Notes: generated by a model not told the origin, from the sequence alone. 7,046 bases of DNA from a bacterium HR39 (GCA_002898955.1 BEIP01000070.1:1-7046); one strand, 5' to 3'. Positions 1-6,346 are shown, counted from the stretch's first letter. Numbers and translations are program-made.

Positions 1-209
1 GGCGTCGCCACGTCCGCCGCCACGGCCACCGCCTCCACGCCGTAGCGTTCGGCGATCTCGGCCGCCACGGCGCGGGTGCGCTCGGGATCGAGCCCGTTCA
101 CCACCACGTTGACGCCGGCCGCGGCCAGCGCCTCGGCGCAGACCCGTCCGAGGCCGCGGGTCGATGCGCAGACGATGGCCCAGCGCCCCCGGATGCCGTA
201 GTCGATCAT
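1..209 (-). CDS. Short-chain dehydrogenase/reductase, N-terminal part (cut by left window edge)
   Basis: Only the first 69 residues are in the window. They form the start of a Rossmann fold: a beta strand (residues 10-14), a glycine-rich loop CASTRGLG (14-21), a helix, a second strand ending VVVNG (35-39), and AADV (64-67), the acidic/Val motif that packs on the adenine ring in SDR enzymes. This identifies an NAD(P)-dependent SDR oxidoreductase. The Ser-Tyr-Lys active site lies outside the window, so the substrate cannot be told. The glycine loop departs from classical TGxxxGxG: the first Gly is Ala and the Thr is Cys, as I recall from a subgroup of bacterial SDRs with AAS/CAS-KGLG loops. The ATG overlaps the TGA of the upstream hda gene (ATGA) and follows a purine-rich GGAGGCGGAGAG stretch, so it is probably translated by coupling as the last visible gene of the DUF2066 operon. 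Family call sure, function unknown. Confidence 0.88.
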   Translation of the reverse strand, partial: MIDYGIRGRWAIVCASTRGLGRVCAEALAAAGVNVVVNGLDPERTRAVAAEIAERYGVEAVAVAADVAT

Positions 210-922
210 CTCTCCGCCTCCCCCGTGGCGCCCGCGCCCGCCCGCTCCAGCGCGAGACGGGCGATCTCCATGCCCACCTTCCGGCCGCTCGCGAGCGACA
301 GCTCGTCCAGCGCCTCCACCAGCCGCCCCGGCGCCGCGAAGGACCGTTCCGCCCGCGCCACCAGATAGCGCACCACCGCGGGCGGCAGGTCGAGCCCGCG
401 ATCGCGCGCCCGCTTGACCAACAGCGCCTCCAGCAGCGCCAGATCGGGCGGATCGATGGCCACGTGGTGGGCGGCCCGCAGGCGCGAGCGCAGATCCGGC
501 GGCCCCAGCTCCCACCGGGCGGCCGGCGTGCGGCCGGCCAGCAGCAGCCGCCCGTCGCGCTCGCGCACGGCGTTGACGAGCTGCAGCAGCGCTTCGGGAT
601 CGCGGGTGCGATCCGCATCGTCCACCGCCACCGCCCCCTGCGGCCCGATCCGCTCCCACGGCGGCCGGTCGCGGGCGAGCTCCGGCCCCGACCACAGCGG
701 GGCGTCGGCGATCTGCTGGAAGATGCGCAGAAGGTGCGACTTGCCCGAGCCCTCGGGCCCGCTCACCACCGCCACGTGGGCGGGCCACGCCGGCCAGGCC
801 AGCACCAGCGCCAGCGCCGCCTCGTTGCAGGGCGCCGGGAGGAATTCGTCGAGAGTGCGCCGCTCCTCCACCGGGAAGCGGAAGGCGAGCTGGCGCAGCC
901 GGTCGGCGAGATCGCCCCTCAT
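206..922 (-). CDS. hda: Hda-type DnaA-homologous regulator of replication initiation
   Basis: A 238-residue DnaA-like AAA+ ATPase without the DnaA DNA-binding domain IV, as expected for Hda/HdaA. In the known system Hda binds the replication sliding clamp and stimulates hydrolysis of DnaA-bound ATP, preventing re-initiation. Seen here: an N-terminal QLAFRF (11-16) at the place of the clamp-binding QL-x-L-x-L motif, Walker A GPEGSGKS (55-62), Walker B AVAVDDADR (97-105), a box VII region LRSRL with the likely arginine finger R147, then the PPDLALLEALLVKRA lid entry and a C-terminal helical lid. The first aromatic in the clamp motif (F14 rather than L) is a mild departure. The ATG overlaps the TGA of the upstream phosphatidyltransferase gene (ATGA) and its own TGA overlaps the ATG of the SDR gene, so all three are probably co-translated. 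Hda next to a CDP-alcohol phosphatidyltransferase and a DUF2066 gene is a familiar alphaproteobacterial order. DnaA itself is excluded by length. Confidence 0.9.
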   Translation of the reverse strand: MRGDLADRLRQLAFRFPVEERRTLDEFLPAPCNEAALALVLAWPAWPAHVAVVSGPEGSGKSHLLRIFQQIADAPLWSGPELARDRPPWERIGPQGAVAVDDADRTRDPEALLQLVNAVRERDGRLLLAGRTPAARWELGPPDLRSRLRAAHHVAIDPPDLALLEALLVKRARDRGLDLPPAVVRYLVARAERSFAAPGRLVEALDELSLASGRKVGMEIARLALERAGAGATGEAER

Positions 923-1554
923 CGCTCCGCCGTGCCGCGGGCGGCGAGCGCCAAGCGCAGGCCGGCGGCCAGATAGGCGGCGGCCGAGGCCACCACCAGC
1001 GCCACCACGCCGAAGGCGAGCGGGTCGAGCCACGCCCCCGCCCAGGCGATCCCCGCCCGCCCGCCGAGCACGAAGCCGAGATAGACGAGCTGGACCAGCG
1101 TGCAGAGCTTGCCCACCACCAGCGGCTCGACGCGGAAGGAGCGCACCCGCGCCTGCAGGATGGCCGCGCCCAGCGCGATGGCGGCGTCGCGGACCAGCAC
1201 CATGGCGCACAGCCACACGGGGACGGCACCCTCGAGGGTGAGGACGACGAAGAGGGTGCCGATGAACACCTTGTCGGCGACGGGATCCAGCACCGCGCCG
1301 AAGGTGGTGGGGCGGTTGACCCACTTGGCGACGAAGCCGTCGGCGATGTCGCTGGCCCCGGCGGCGAGGAACAGCCAGAAGGCGGGCTCGTCGCGGCCCT
1401 CGAGGACGAAGAGGGCGACGGGAACGGTGGCGGCGAGGCGCGCCGCGGTGAGCAGGTCCGCGAGGTGGCGGAAGCCGAGCCGCAGGGTGCACCAGCCGAA
1501 GCGCAGCACCGCGCCTAGCGCCCCGCCCCCTCCGCCGCTCGACGCAACAGCCAT
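919..1554 (-). CDS. CDP-alcohol phosphatidyltransferase (PgsA-like integral membrane enzyme)
   Basis: A 211-residue membrane protein with several hydrophobic segments (roughly residues 41-51, 57-68, 97-108, 112-133, 153-164 and 179-200). It carries the CDP-alcohol phosphotransferase signature: D69-x2-D72-G73-x2-A76-K77-x8-G86-x3-D90-x3-D94. The four Asp residues that bind metal and activate the alcohol are all present; the usual Arg after the Ala is Lys. Such enzymes transfer a phosphatidyl group from CDP-diacylglycerol to an alcohol such as glycerol-3-phosphate in phospholipid synthesis. The acceptor cannot be read from sequence, and alphaproteobacteria often have a separate canonical pgsA, so no symbol is given. 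The ATG at 1554 was chosen because GGAGG (1562-1566, complement) lies 7 bases upstream; it overlaps the end of the DUF2066 gene by 40 bases. A GTG at 1509 would avoid the overlap but drops only a Gly-rich leader. The TGA overlaps the hda start. Confidence 0.9.
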   Translation of the reverse strand: MAVASSGGGGGALGAVLRFGWCTLRLGFRHLADLLTAARLAATVPVALFVLEGRDEPAFWLFLAAGASDIADGFVAKWVNRPTTFGAVLDPVADKVFIGTLFVVLTLEGAVPVWLCAMVLVRDAAIALGAAILQARVRSFRVEPLVVGKLCTLVQLVYLGFVLGGRAGIAWAGAWLDPLAFGVVALVVASAAAYLAAGLRLALAARGTAER

Positions 1555-2630
1555 CCGTCCGCCTCCGGGATCGCCTCGAAGCCGCCGGCCGCGAGCAGCC
1601 GCCGCAGCCGCTCCTCTCCTCCCAGCACCTCGACGGAAAAGCGGATCTCCCGCCGCGTCACCCGCCGGACGTCGAGACGCCGCACCTCGGGCGCCCGCTC
1701 GAGGGTCCGCCTTATTTGAACCCACTCGCCGACATCGGCAAGCGGCAGGACCAGCGCCACCCGCACCACCTCGCCGGCGCGCACGATGTCGTGCCGCTTC
1801 CAGTCCTCCTCGAGCCGCGCCATGGCCTCGCGCACCGCCCGCCGCCAGAAGGCGTCCGCATCCTCCTCCGGCCGGGCCGCGAGGGTGAAGCGGTGCACGC
1901 CGCCGGGCCATTCGCCCACCGGCACCACCTCCACCTCGGCGGCGGTGGGGACCGGTTCGGCCTCCGGGGCGGACGTCTGCCCGAGGAGGCGGGCGGTGGC
2001 GAGCAGCACCGCGCGGGTGCCGTAGCGCTCGCCGAAGCGCTCCGGCACCTCCGGCGCGGGCGCGCCGCCGGCCTGGGCCAGCGCCACGATGTCGGCCACG
2101 TCGCCCAGCGGGAAGACGAGGGTGAGCACGGTATCGTGGGTGCCCTCCCCGAGCCAGGCCTGCCGCCAGGGGTGCATCTCCTCGAAGACCGTGCGCGAGC
2201 CGTCCGGACGCTCCAGCACCGCCACCACCAGCACCGGATCGGAGGGGCGCAGCAGCGCGGGGATGCCGCGTGCGCGCAGCAGCTCCTGCACCCTCTCGCC
2301 GGAAAAGCGCACCCTGAGCGTCGCCACGTAGCGGGTCGCCGAGAGCTTCTCCTCCTCGACCTCGATGCCGGCGACCAGGGCCTCGGGGTCCACCTCCCGC
2401 GGATCGGGCAGGCGCTGCCGGTCCTCCGGCAGCGTGAGACGCCGCAGCAGGCGCCGCAGGCCCTCGCGGCGTGCCTCGGCGAAGGCGAGCTCGCGCGCCG
2501 CCACCGCCGAGCCGGCCTCCACGTCCACGCGGATCCCGCCCACCGCGTACAGGTCCACCGCCCGGGCCGGCAGCGCCGGGGCGAGCAGCAGCAGCGACAC
2601 GGCGAGCCATCGTGCAGCGAGGGAACGCAC
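1515..2630 (-). CDS. Secreted DUF2066 domain protein
   Basis: A 371-residue protein of the uncharacterised DUF2066 family, recognised from its N-terminal pattern (AFAEARREGLRRLLRRLTLP at 49-68, then LVAGIEVEEEKLSATRYVATL and the VRFS strand to about 110) and from its place upstream of the phosphatidyltransferase and hda genes. No enzymatic motif is visible. It starts with a clear signal peptide: Arg near the start, a hydrophobic core LAVSLLLLAPAL (9-20) and a PARA-VDL cleavage site after residue 24. There is no lipobox Cys, so it should be a soluble periplasmic protein. Later parts alternate strands and charged helices, with a DAFWRRAVREAMARLEEDWKR helix near 266-286. The GTG at 2630 was chosen because it gives the complete signal peptide and has GGAGG 5 bases upstream; further in-frame sequence upstream only shadows purM. 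First gene of a likely four-gene operon. Function unknown; a link to envelope or lipid metabolism is only a guess from its membrane-enzyme neighbour. Confidence 0.87.
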   Translation of the reverse strand: MRSLAARWLAVSLLLLAPALPARAVDLYAVGGIRVDVEAGSAVAARELAFAEARREGLRRLLRRLTLPEDRQRLPDPREVDPEALVAGIEVEEEKLSATRYVATLRVRFSGERVQELLRARGIPALLRPSDPVLVVAVLERPDGSRTVFEEMHPWRQAWLGEGTHDTVLTLVFPLGDVADIVALAQAGGAPAPEVPERFGERYGTRAVLLATARLLGQTSAPEAEPVPTAAEVEVVPVGEWPGGVHRFTLAARPEEDADAFWRRAVREAMARLEEDWKRHDIVRAGEVVRVALVLPLADVGEWVQIRRTLERAPEVRRLDVRRVTRREIRFSVEVLGGEERLRRLLAAGGFEAIPEADGWLLRRAAEGAGR

Positions 2631-2635
2631 CGGGC

Positions 2636-2643
2636 CCTCCCTT
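2636..2643 (-). promoter_or_regulatory. Ribosome binding site deciding the GTG start of the DUF2066 gene
   Basis: The complement reads AAGGGAGG, a near-ideal Shine-Dalgarno sequence, 5 bases before the GTG at 2630. It supports that start over any farther upstream codon. Confidence 0.8.
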
Positions 2644-2646
2644 GAT

Positions 2647-2660
2647 CGTCCCGCGGGACG
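2647..2660. promoter_or_regulatory. Perfect 14-base palindrome between divergent operons
   Basis: CGTCCCGCGGGACG equals its own reverse complement over all 14 bases. It sits in the middle of the 69-base region between the DUF2066 gene and purM, starting 16 bases from the DUF2066 GTG and ending 39 bases before the purM ATG. The position suits a regulator site acting on both operons, or a short hairpin in a leader transcript. There is no T-run after it on either strand, so it is not an obvious terminator. No known regulator motif is recognised, and short GC palindromes do arise by chance in DNA this rich in GC. Confidence 0.4.
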
Positions 2661-2699
2661 GCGCCACCCTCCGCCCCGCCCTGCCGACGGCGAGGATCT

Positions 2700-3791
2700 A
2701 TGGCAGAAGAGCGCCCGGGTCGCGATCCCTATCGCGAGGCCGGCGTCGACATCGAGGCCGGCAATCTCTTCGTGCGGCGCATCCGCACGGCGGTGGATTC
2801 CACCCGCCGGCCGGGCGTGCTGGGCGGCATCGGCGGCTTCGGCGGCCTCTTCCGCCTCGCCGAGGCCGGCAGCTTGCGCGATCCGCTGCTGGTGGCCACC
2901 ACCGACGGCGTCGGCACCAAGGTGCTGCTCGCCCGCCGGGCCGGTCGCACGAGGGGGCTCGGCATCGACCTCGTGGCCATGTGCGTGAACGACCTGGTGG
3001 TGCAGGGCGCCGAGCCGCTGTTCTTCCTCGACTATCTCGCCACCGGCCGGCTGGAGGTGGACGAGGCCGCCCGGCTGGTGGAGGGCATCGCCGAGGGCTG
3101 CCGCGAGGCGGGCTGCGCACTCCTCGGCGGCGAGACGGCCGAGATGCCCGGGCTGTACGATCCCGGCGAGTTCGACCTCGCCGGCTTCGCCGTCGGCGTG
3201 GTGGAGCACGAGGAGCTGCTGCCGAAGGCGGTGGAGCCGGGTGACGTGGTGCTGGGCCTCGCCTCTTCGGGCGTGCACGCCAACGGCTTTTCGCTGGTGC
3301 GCCGGGTGCTGGAGCGCGAAGGGCTGCGCCCCGAGGATCCCGCTCCCTTCGATCCGGCCCGCGCGCTGGGCGAGCTGCTGCTCACACCCACCCGCATCTA
3401 CGTGAAGAGCTGCCTCGCTCTGGCCCGCGCGGGGCTGGTGCGCGCGCTCGCCCACATCACCGGCGGCGGGCTCGTGGACAATCCGCCGCGCGTGCTGCCC
3501 GAAGGCACCCGCATGGTGATCGACGTGCGGAGCTGGCCGCTGCCGCCCGTGTTCCGCTTCCTCGCCGAACGCGCCGGCCTGGACGCCTTCCACCTCGCCC
3601 GCACCTTCAACTGCGGCATCGGCATGATCGCCGTGACGGCGCCGGAGCAGGCGGCCGCCGCCCGGGCGCTGCTGGAGGACCACGGCGAGCGGGTGTTCGA
3701 GATCGGCCGCATCGAGCCGGGCGAGGGCGCGCCCGCGGTGCGCTTCGAGGGTCTGGAGGAGGCATGGAGCTTCGCCGCGTCGCCGTCCTGA
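2700..3791 (+). CDS. purM: Phosphoribosylformylglycinamidine cyclo-ligase (AIR synthetase)
   Basis: Catalyses the ATP-dependent closure of formylglycinamidine ribonucleotide to 5-aminoimidazole ribonucleotide, the fifth step of purine synthesis in the cytoplasm. At 363 residues it is close to the usual family length. Hallmarks in order: [12 protein letters not shown] (11-22), GIGGFGGLF (43-51), the ATP-binding TTDGVGTKV (67-75), [22 protein letters not shown] (88-109), [11 protein letters not shown] (141-151), [15 protein letters not shown] (187-201), [17 protein letters not shown] (251-267) and FNCGIGM (303-309). All core motifs are intact, so it should be active. The ATG at 2700 has GAGG 4 bases upstream and places the family N-terminus correctly. 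It is the first gene of a plus-strand operon and overlaps purN by 28 bases. Confidence 0.97.
   Translation: MAEERPGRDPYREAGVDIEAGNLFVRRIRTAVDSTRRPGVLGGIGGFGGLFRLAEAGSLRDPLLVATTDGVGTKVLLARRAGRTRGLGIDLVAMCVNDLVVQGAEPLFFLDYLATGRLEVDEAARLVEGIAEGCREAGCALLGGETAEMPGLYDPGEFDLAGFAVGVVEHEELLPKAVEPGDVVLGLASSGVHANGFSLVRRVLEREGLRPEDPAPFDPARALGELLLTPTRIYVKSCLALARAGLVRALAHITGGGLVDNPPRVLPEGTRMVIDVRSWPLPPVFRFLAERAGLDAFHLARTFNCGIGMIAVTAPEQAAAARALLEDHGERVFEIGRIEPGEGAPAVRFEGLEEAWSFAASPS
3755..3762 (+). promoter_or_regulatory. Ribosome binding site of purN inside purM
   Basis: GGAGGAGG lies within the last codons of purM; its first GGAGG is 4 bases from the purN ATG at 3764. It fixes the purN start and shows that the 28-base overlap is genuine, with purN able to recruit its own ribosomes. 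Confidence 0.75.
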
Positions 3792-4432
3792 TCTCGGGCT
3801 CGGGCACCAATCTGCAGGCGCTGATCGACGCCACGAAGACCGGCCGGGTGCCGGTGCGCATCGTGCTGGTGCTCTCGAGCCGCGAGGACGCCTACGGCCT
3901 CGAGCGGGCGCGCCGCGCCGGCATCCCCACGCTGGTGGTGAGCCCGAAGGACCACCCCTCGCGCGCCGACTACGACGCGGCCATCGGCTGCGCGCTGGAG
4001 GAGGCGGGGGCCGAGATCGTGTGCCTCGCCGGCTTCATGCGGCTGCTCGGGGCGGAGCTGGTGCGCGCCTGGGAGGGCCGCATGCTCAACATCCACCCCT
4101 CGCTGCTCCCCGCCTTTCCCGGCCTCGAGGTGCACGAGCGGGTGCTGGAGGCCGGCATGCCGGTCACCGGCTGCACGGTGCACTTCGTCACCCCCGAAGT
4201 GGACGCCGGGCCGGTGATCGTGCAGGGCGTGGTGCCGGTGCTGCCGGGTGATACCCCCGAGGCGCTGCGCGAGCGGGTGCTGGAGGTGGAGCACCGCGCC
4301 TATCCCAGGGCTTTGGATCTCGTGGTGCGCGGGCGCACCCGCATCGAGGGGGAGCGGGTGGTGGTGAGGGACGAGGCGCCCGGCGAGCGCCTGCTGCTCC
4401 ACCCGATGCTGGCCCGCTGGATCCGGCCGTGA
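3764..4432 (+). CDS. purN: Phosphoribosylglycinamide formyltransferase (GAR transformylase)
   Basis: Transfers a formyl group from 10-formyltetrahydrofolate to glycinamide ribonucleotide, the third step of purine synthesis. At 222 residues it is about the family's usual length. Visible motifs: the phosphate-binding loop [12 protein letters not shown] (9-20), LAGFMRLL (88-95), the catalytic [14 protein letters not shown] with N109 and H111, and [17 protein letters not shown] (136-152) containing the catalytic D147. These match the Asn-His-Asp triad known from the E. coli enzyme, so the folate-dependent PurN type (not PurT) is sure. The ATG follows a strong GGAGGAGG. The pair purM-purN is a common operon order. 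The stop codon overlaps the GTG start of the next permease gene (GTGA), tying transporter synthesis to purN translation. Confidence 0.97.
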   Translation: MELRRVAVLISGSGTNLQALIDATKTGRVPVRIVLVLSSREDAYGLERARRAGIPTLVVSPKDHPSRADYDAAIGCALEEAGAEIVCLAGFMRLLGAELVRAWEGRMLNIHPSLLPAFPGLEVHERVLEAGMPVTGCTVHFVTPEVDAGPVIVQGVVPVLPGDTPEALRERVLEVEHRAYPRALDLVVRGRTRIEGERVVVRDEAPGERLLLHPMLARWIRP

Positions 4433-5376
4433 GCCGCAGGCTGCTCGCCCGCCTCCTGCAGAGCCTGATCGTCCTGCTGCTGGTGGCCTTCGCCGGCTAC
4501 GCCCTGATCGGGCTGATGCCGGGCGATCCCCTCGATCTGATGATCGGCGCCGATCCGCGCCTCACCAGCGCGGACGTGGCCCGGCTCAAGGCGCTCTACG
4601 GCCTCGACCGTCCCCTCCTCGAACGCTTCGCCCACTGGCTGCTGGCGGCGCTCTCGGGCGATCTCGGCCATTCGCGCCTGTTCGCGCGGCCCGTGGTGGA
4701 GGTTCTGGGGCCGCGGCTTCTCAACACCCTGCTGCTCATGGGCACGAGCTTCGTGCTGGCCCTGCTGCTGGCCTTCCCGCTGGGGATCGCCGCGGCGCTG
4801 CGGCCCGGTTCGCCGCGCGATCTCGCCACCAACACCCTCGCCCTCGCCTTCCTCTCGGTCCCCTCCTTCTGGCTCGCGCTGGTGCTGATCGTGCTGTTCG
4901 CGGTGGTGCTGGGCTGGCTGCCGCCGGGCGGCACGGGAAGCGGCGACCTCGCCGAGCGGCTGCGGCACATGGTGCTGCCGGTGCTCACCCTGACGCTGGG
5001 CACCTTCGGCGTGTTCGTGCGCTTCGTCCGGGGCGCGGTGAGCGAAGTCCTGCGCGAGCCCTTCGTCGCCGCGGCGCGCGCCAAGGGGCTCTCCACCCGC
5101 AGGCTCGTGCTCCACCACGTGCTGCCGGTGGCGCTGCCGCCGGTGCTCTCGGTGATCGCGCTCCACTTCGGCGCGCTGCTCTCCGGTGCGGTGGTGGTGG
5201 AGACGGTCTTCGCCTGGCCGGGCATGGGCCGGCTGCTCTACGACGCGGTGCTGGGCAACGACTTCAATCTGGCCCTCGCCGCGCTGCTGCTCGGCACCGC
5301 CCTCACGCTGCTCGCCAATCTGCTGGCGGACCTGCTCCATGTCCGTCTCGACCCCCGTCTCGGCGAGGGCCTCTAG
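4429..5376 (+). CDS. DppB/OppB-type ABC transporter permease
   Basis: A 315-residue inner-membrane permease of the peptide/nickel (DppB/OppB/NikB) family. It has an N-terminal membrane segment (about 9-29) followed by the typical periplasmic PGDPLDLMIG and LKALYGLDRPLLERF stretch, then five more hydrophobic segments (about 97-125, 132-163, 180-200, 235-262, 279-303). The cytoplasmic EAA loop that docks on the ATPase is clear: EPFVAAARAKGLSTRRLVLHHVLP (210-233), followed by VVVETVFAWPGMGRLL (256-270), a family hallmark. Such permeases import di- or oligopeptides, nickel or similar small molecules; the substrate is not readable from the permease. The GTG at 4429 shares GTGA with the purN stop and gives the correct family N-terminus. 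No good Shine-Dalgarno is seen, so translation probably depends on coupling to purN. It overlaps the next permease by 38 bases. Confidence 0.93.
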   Translation: MSRRLLARLLQSLIVLLLVAFAGYALIGLMPGDPLDLMIGADPRLTSADVARLKALYGLDRPLLERFAHWLLAALSGDLGHSRLFARPVVEVLGPRLLNTLLLMGTSFVLALLLAFPLGIAAALRPGSPRDLATNTLALAFLSVPSFWLALVLIVLFAVVLGWLPPGGTGSGDLAERLRHMVLPVLTLTLGTFGVFVRFVRGAVSEVLREPFVAAARAKGLSTRRLVLHHVLPVALPPVLSVIALHFGALLSGAVVVETVFAWPGMGRLLYDAVLGNDFNLALAALLLGTALTLLANLLADLLHVRLDPRLGEGL

Positions 5377-6346
5377 GGCCCGCGGCACGGCCGCCCGGCT
5401 CGCCGCCCGCCCGCAGGCGTGGATCGGCGGCGGCCTCCTCCTGCTGCTCGCCGCCGGTGCGCTGGCGGCGGACGGCGTGAGCGCCCTTCTCGGTACCGAT
5501 CCGCAGGCGGTGGACCTGCTGAACCGCCTGCAGCCGCCGTCCCCGACCCACCCGCTGGGGACCGACGAACTGGGCCGCGACGTGCTGACCCTGATGCTCT
5601 TTGCCGGCCGCGTGTCGCTGCCGGTGGGCCTCGGCGGGGCGCTGCTCGCCGCGCTCCTCGGCACGGCGGTCGGGGTGCTGGCCGGCTGGAAGGGCGGGCG
5701 GATCGACGCGGTACTGATGCGGACGACCGACGCCGTGCTGGCGCTGCCGCTCCTGCCGCTCCTCATCCTGCTCGCGGCGGTGGACCTCTCGAAGATCGGC
5801 CTCGGCGGACTGGGGCCGGTGGAGAGCGCCCTGCGCATCGTCGTCATCGTCGCCCTGTTCGGCTGGCCGGGAACCGCCCGCATCGCCCGCGCCGCCACCC
5901 TGTCGGTGGAACGGCAGCCCTTCGTGCTGGCGGCCCGCGCCCTCGGCGTCCCGGATCGGCGCATCCTGCTGCGTCACGTGCTGCCCAACATCGCCGGGCC
6001 GGTGATCGTGGCCACCACGCTGGCGGTGGGCCACGTGATCCTCGCCGAATCGGTGCTCTCCTTCCTCGGCCTCGGGATCCAGCCGCCGCTCGCGAGCTGG
6101 GGCACCATGCTCTCGCGCGCCCAGGAGCTGATGTTCGACCGCCCCGATCTCGCGCTGTGGCCGGGCCTCTGCATCTTCGCCGCGGTGCTCGGAGCCAATC
6201 TCTTCGGCGATGCTCTGGCCGACGCGCTCGATCCGCGCAGCGGGACGGACCTCCAGACGGAAGGGCCCGGGATGCGCCCGGGCCCCGCTTTTCCGCTCGT
6301 GCGCCGCAAACGTCGTCAGCGCCGCGCGAAGACGTCCACCGCATAA
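5339..6346 (+). CDS. DppC/OppC-type ABC transporter permease with run-on C-terminus
   Basis: Partner of the preceding permease, 335 residues as an ORF. It has an N-terminal membrane segment (about 28-43), the family motif HPLGTDELGRDVLTLMLFAGRVSL (71-94), further membrane segments (about 96-116, 133-150, 165-178, 220-236, 274-290) and the EAA loop QPFVLAARALGVPDRRILLRHVLPN (193-217), then AESVLSFLGLGIQPPLASWG (236-255). The heterodimer forms the channel of a peptide/nickel-class importer. The start is the only ATG available; it lies 38 bases inside the upstream gene with only a weak GCGGA nearby. Family members normally end a few residues after the LADALDPR found at 293-300. Here the frame stays open for 35 more residues, low-complexity and very basic near the end (VRRKRRQRRAK), passing through a terminator-like hairpin and overlapping the converging gene by 31 bases. 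The core is intact; the tail is probably not an evolved domain. Confidence 0.9.
   Translation: MSVSTPVSARASRARGTAARLAARPQAWIGGGLLLLLAAGALAADGVSALLGTDPQAVDLLNRLQPPSPTHPLGTDELGRDVLTLMLFAGRVSLPVGLGGALLAALLGTAVGVLAGWKGGRIDAVLMRTTDAVLALPLLPLLILLAAVDLSKIGLGGLGPVESALRIVVIVALFGWPGTARIARAATLSVERQPFVLAARALGVPDRRILLRHVLPNIAGPVIVATTLAVGHVILAESVLSFLGLGIQPPLASWGTMLSRAQELMFDRPDLALWPGLCIFAAVLGANLFGDALADALDPRSGTDLQTEGPGMRPGPAFPLVRRKRRQRRAKTSTA
6263..6292 (+). terminator. Rho-independent terminator-like hairpin inside the end of the second permease ORF
   Basis: A perfect 9-base-pair stem, GGGCCCGGG (6263-6271) and CCCGGGCCC (6277-6285), with a 5-base loop ATGCG, is followed by CGC and then TTTT (6289-6292). 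It reads as an intrinsic terminator for the purMN-permease transcript, though the T-run is short and offset by three bases. It lies within the open frame of the second permease, before its TAA at 6344. On the minus strand the same stem is followed by TTCC, so it could also weakly stop the converging gene, whose TGA is about 30 bases before it. Confidence 0.65.

Larger units (their letters stand above)
2631..2699. promoter_or_regulatory. Divergent intergenic region, expected to hold both operon promoters
   Basis: This is the only gap between genes in the window. Both flanking operons read outward from it, so their promoters should lie here or just inside the opposite gene. On the plus strand TTGATC (2642-2647) resembles a -35 box, but nothing close to a -10 TATAAT follows at the right distance. 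On the minus strand CATAGAT across 2696-2702 is the only AT-leaning -10 candidate. Neither is convincing. A GAGG at 2692-2695 serves as the purM ribosome binding site, 4 bases before its ATG. The purM leader would be short, and I see no purine riboswitch. Confidence 0.45.

Noticed and set aside
923..1492. N-terminal extension of hda or a fusion with the phosphatidyltransferase region
   Set aside because: The frame upstream of the ATG at 922 gives Arg-rich shadow sequence. Hda has its expected clamp-binding N-terminus right after that ATG, so these are two overlapping genes in different frames, not a fusion.
1507..1509. GTG at 1509 as the phosphatidyltransferase start, avoiding the 40-base overlap
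   Set aside because: Possible, but the ATG at 1554 has a better-placed GGAGG 7 bases upstream, so the longer form was kept.
1716..2645. 309-codon plus-strand open frame opposite the DUF2066 gene
   Set aside because: His/Arg/Gln-rich composition with no family features; the minus strand has the signal peptide and family pattern.
2631..3683. Upstream in-frame extension of the DUF2066 gene across the antisense of purM
   Set aside because: The real protein starts at the GTG at 2630 with a ribosome site and signal peptide; the extension is the shadow of conserved purM codons.
4300..5964. 554-codon open frame on the minus strand across purN and both permeases
   Set aside because: Its protein is Arg/Gln/His/Ser-rich low-complexity sequence, as expected opposite GC-rich genes, while the plus strand carries well-conserved permease motifs throughout.
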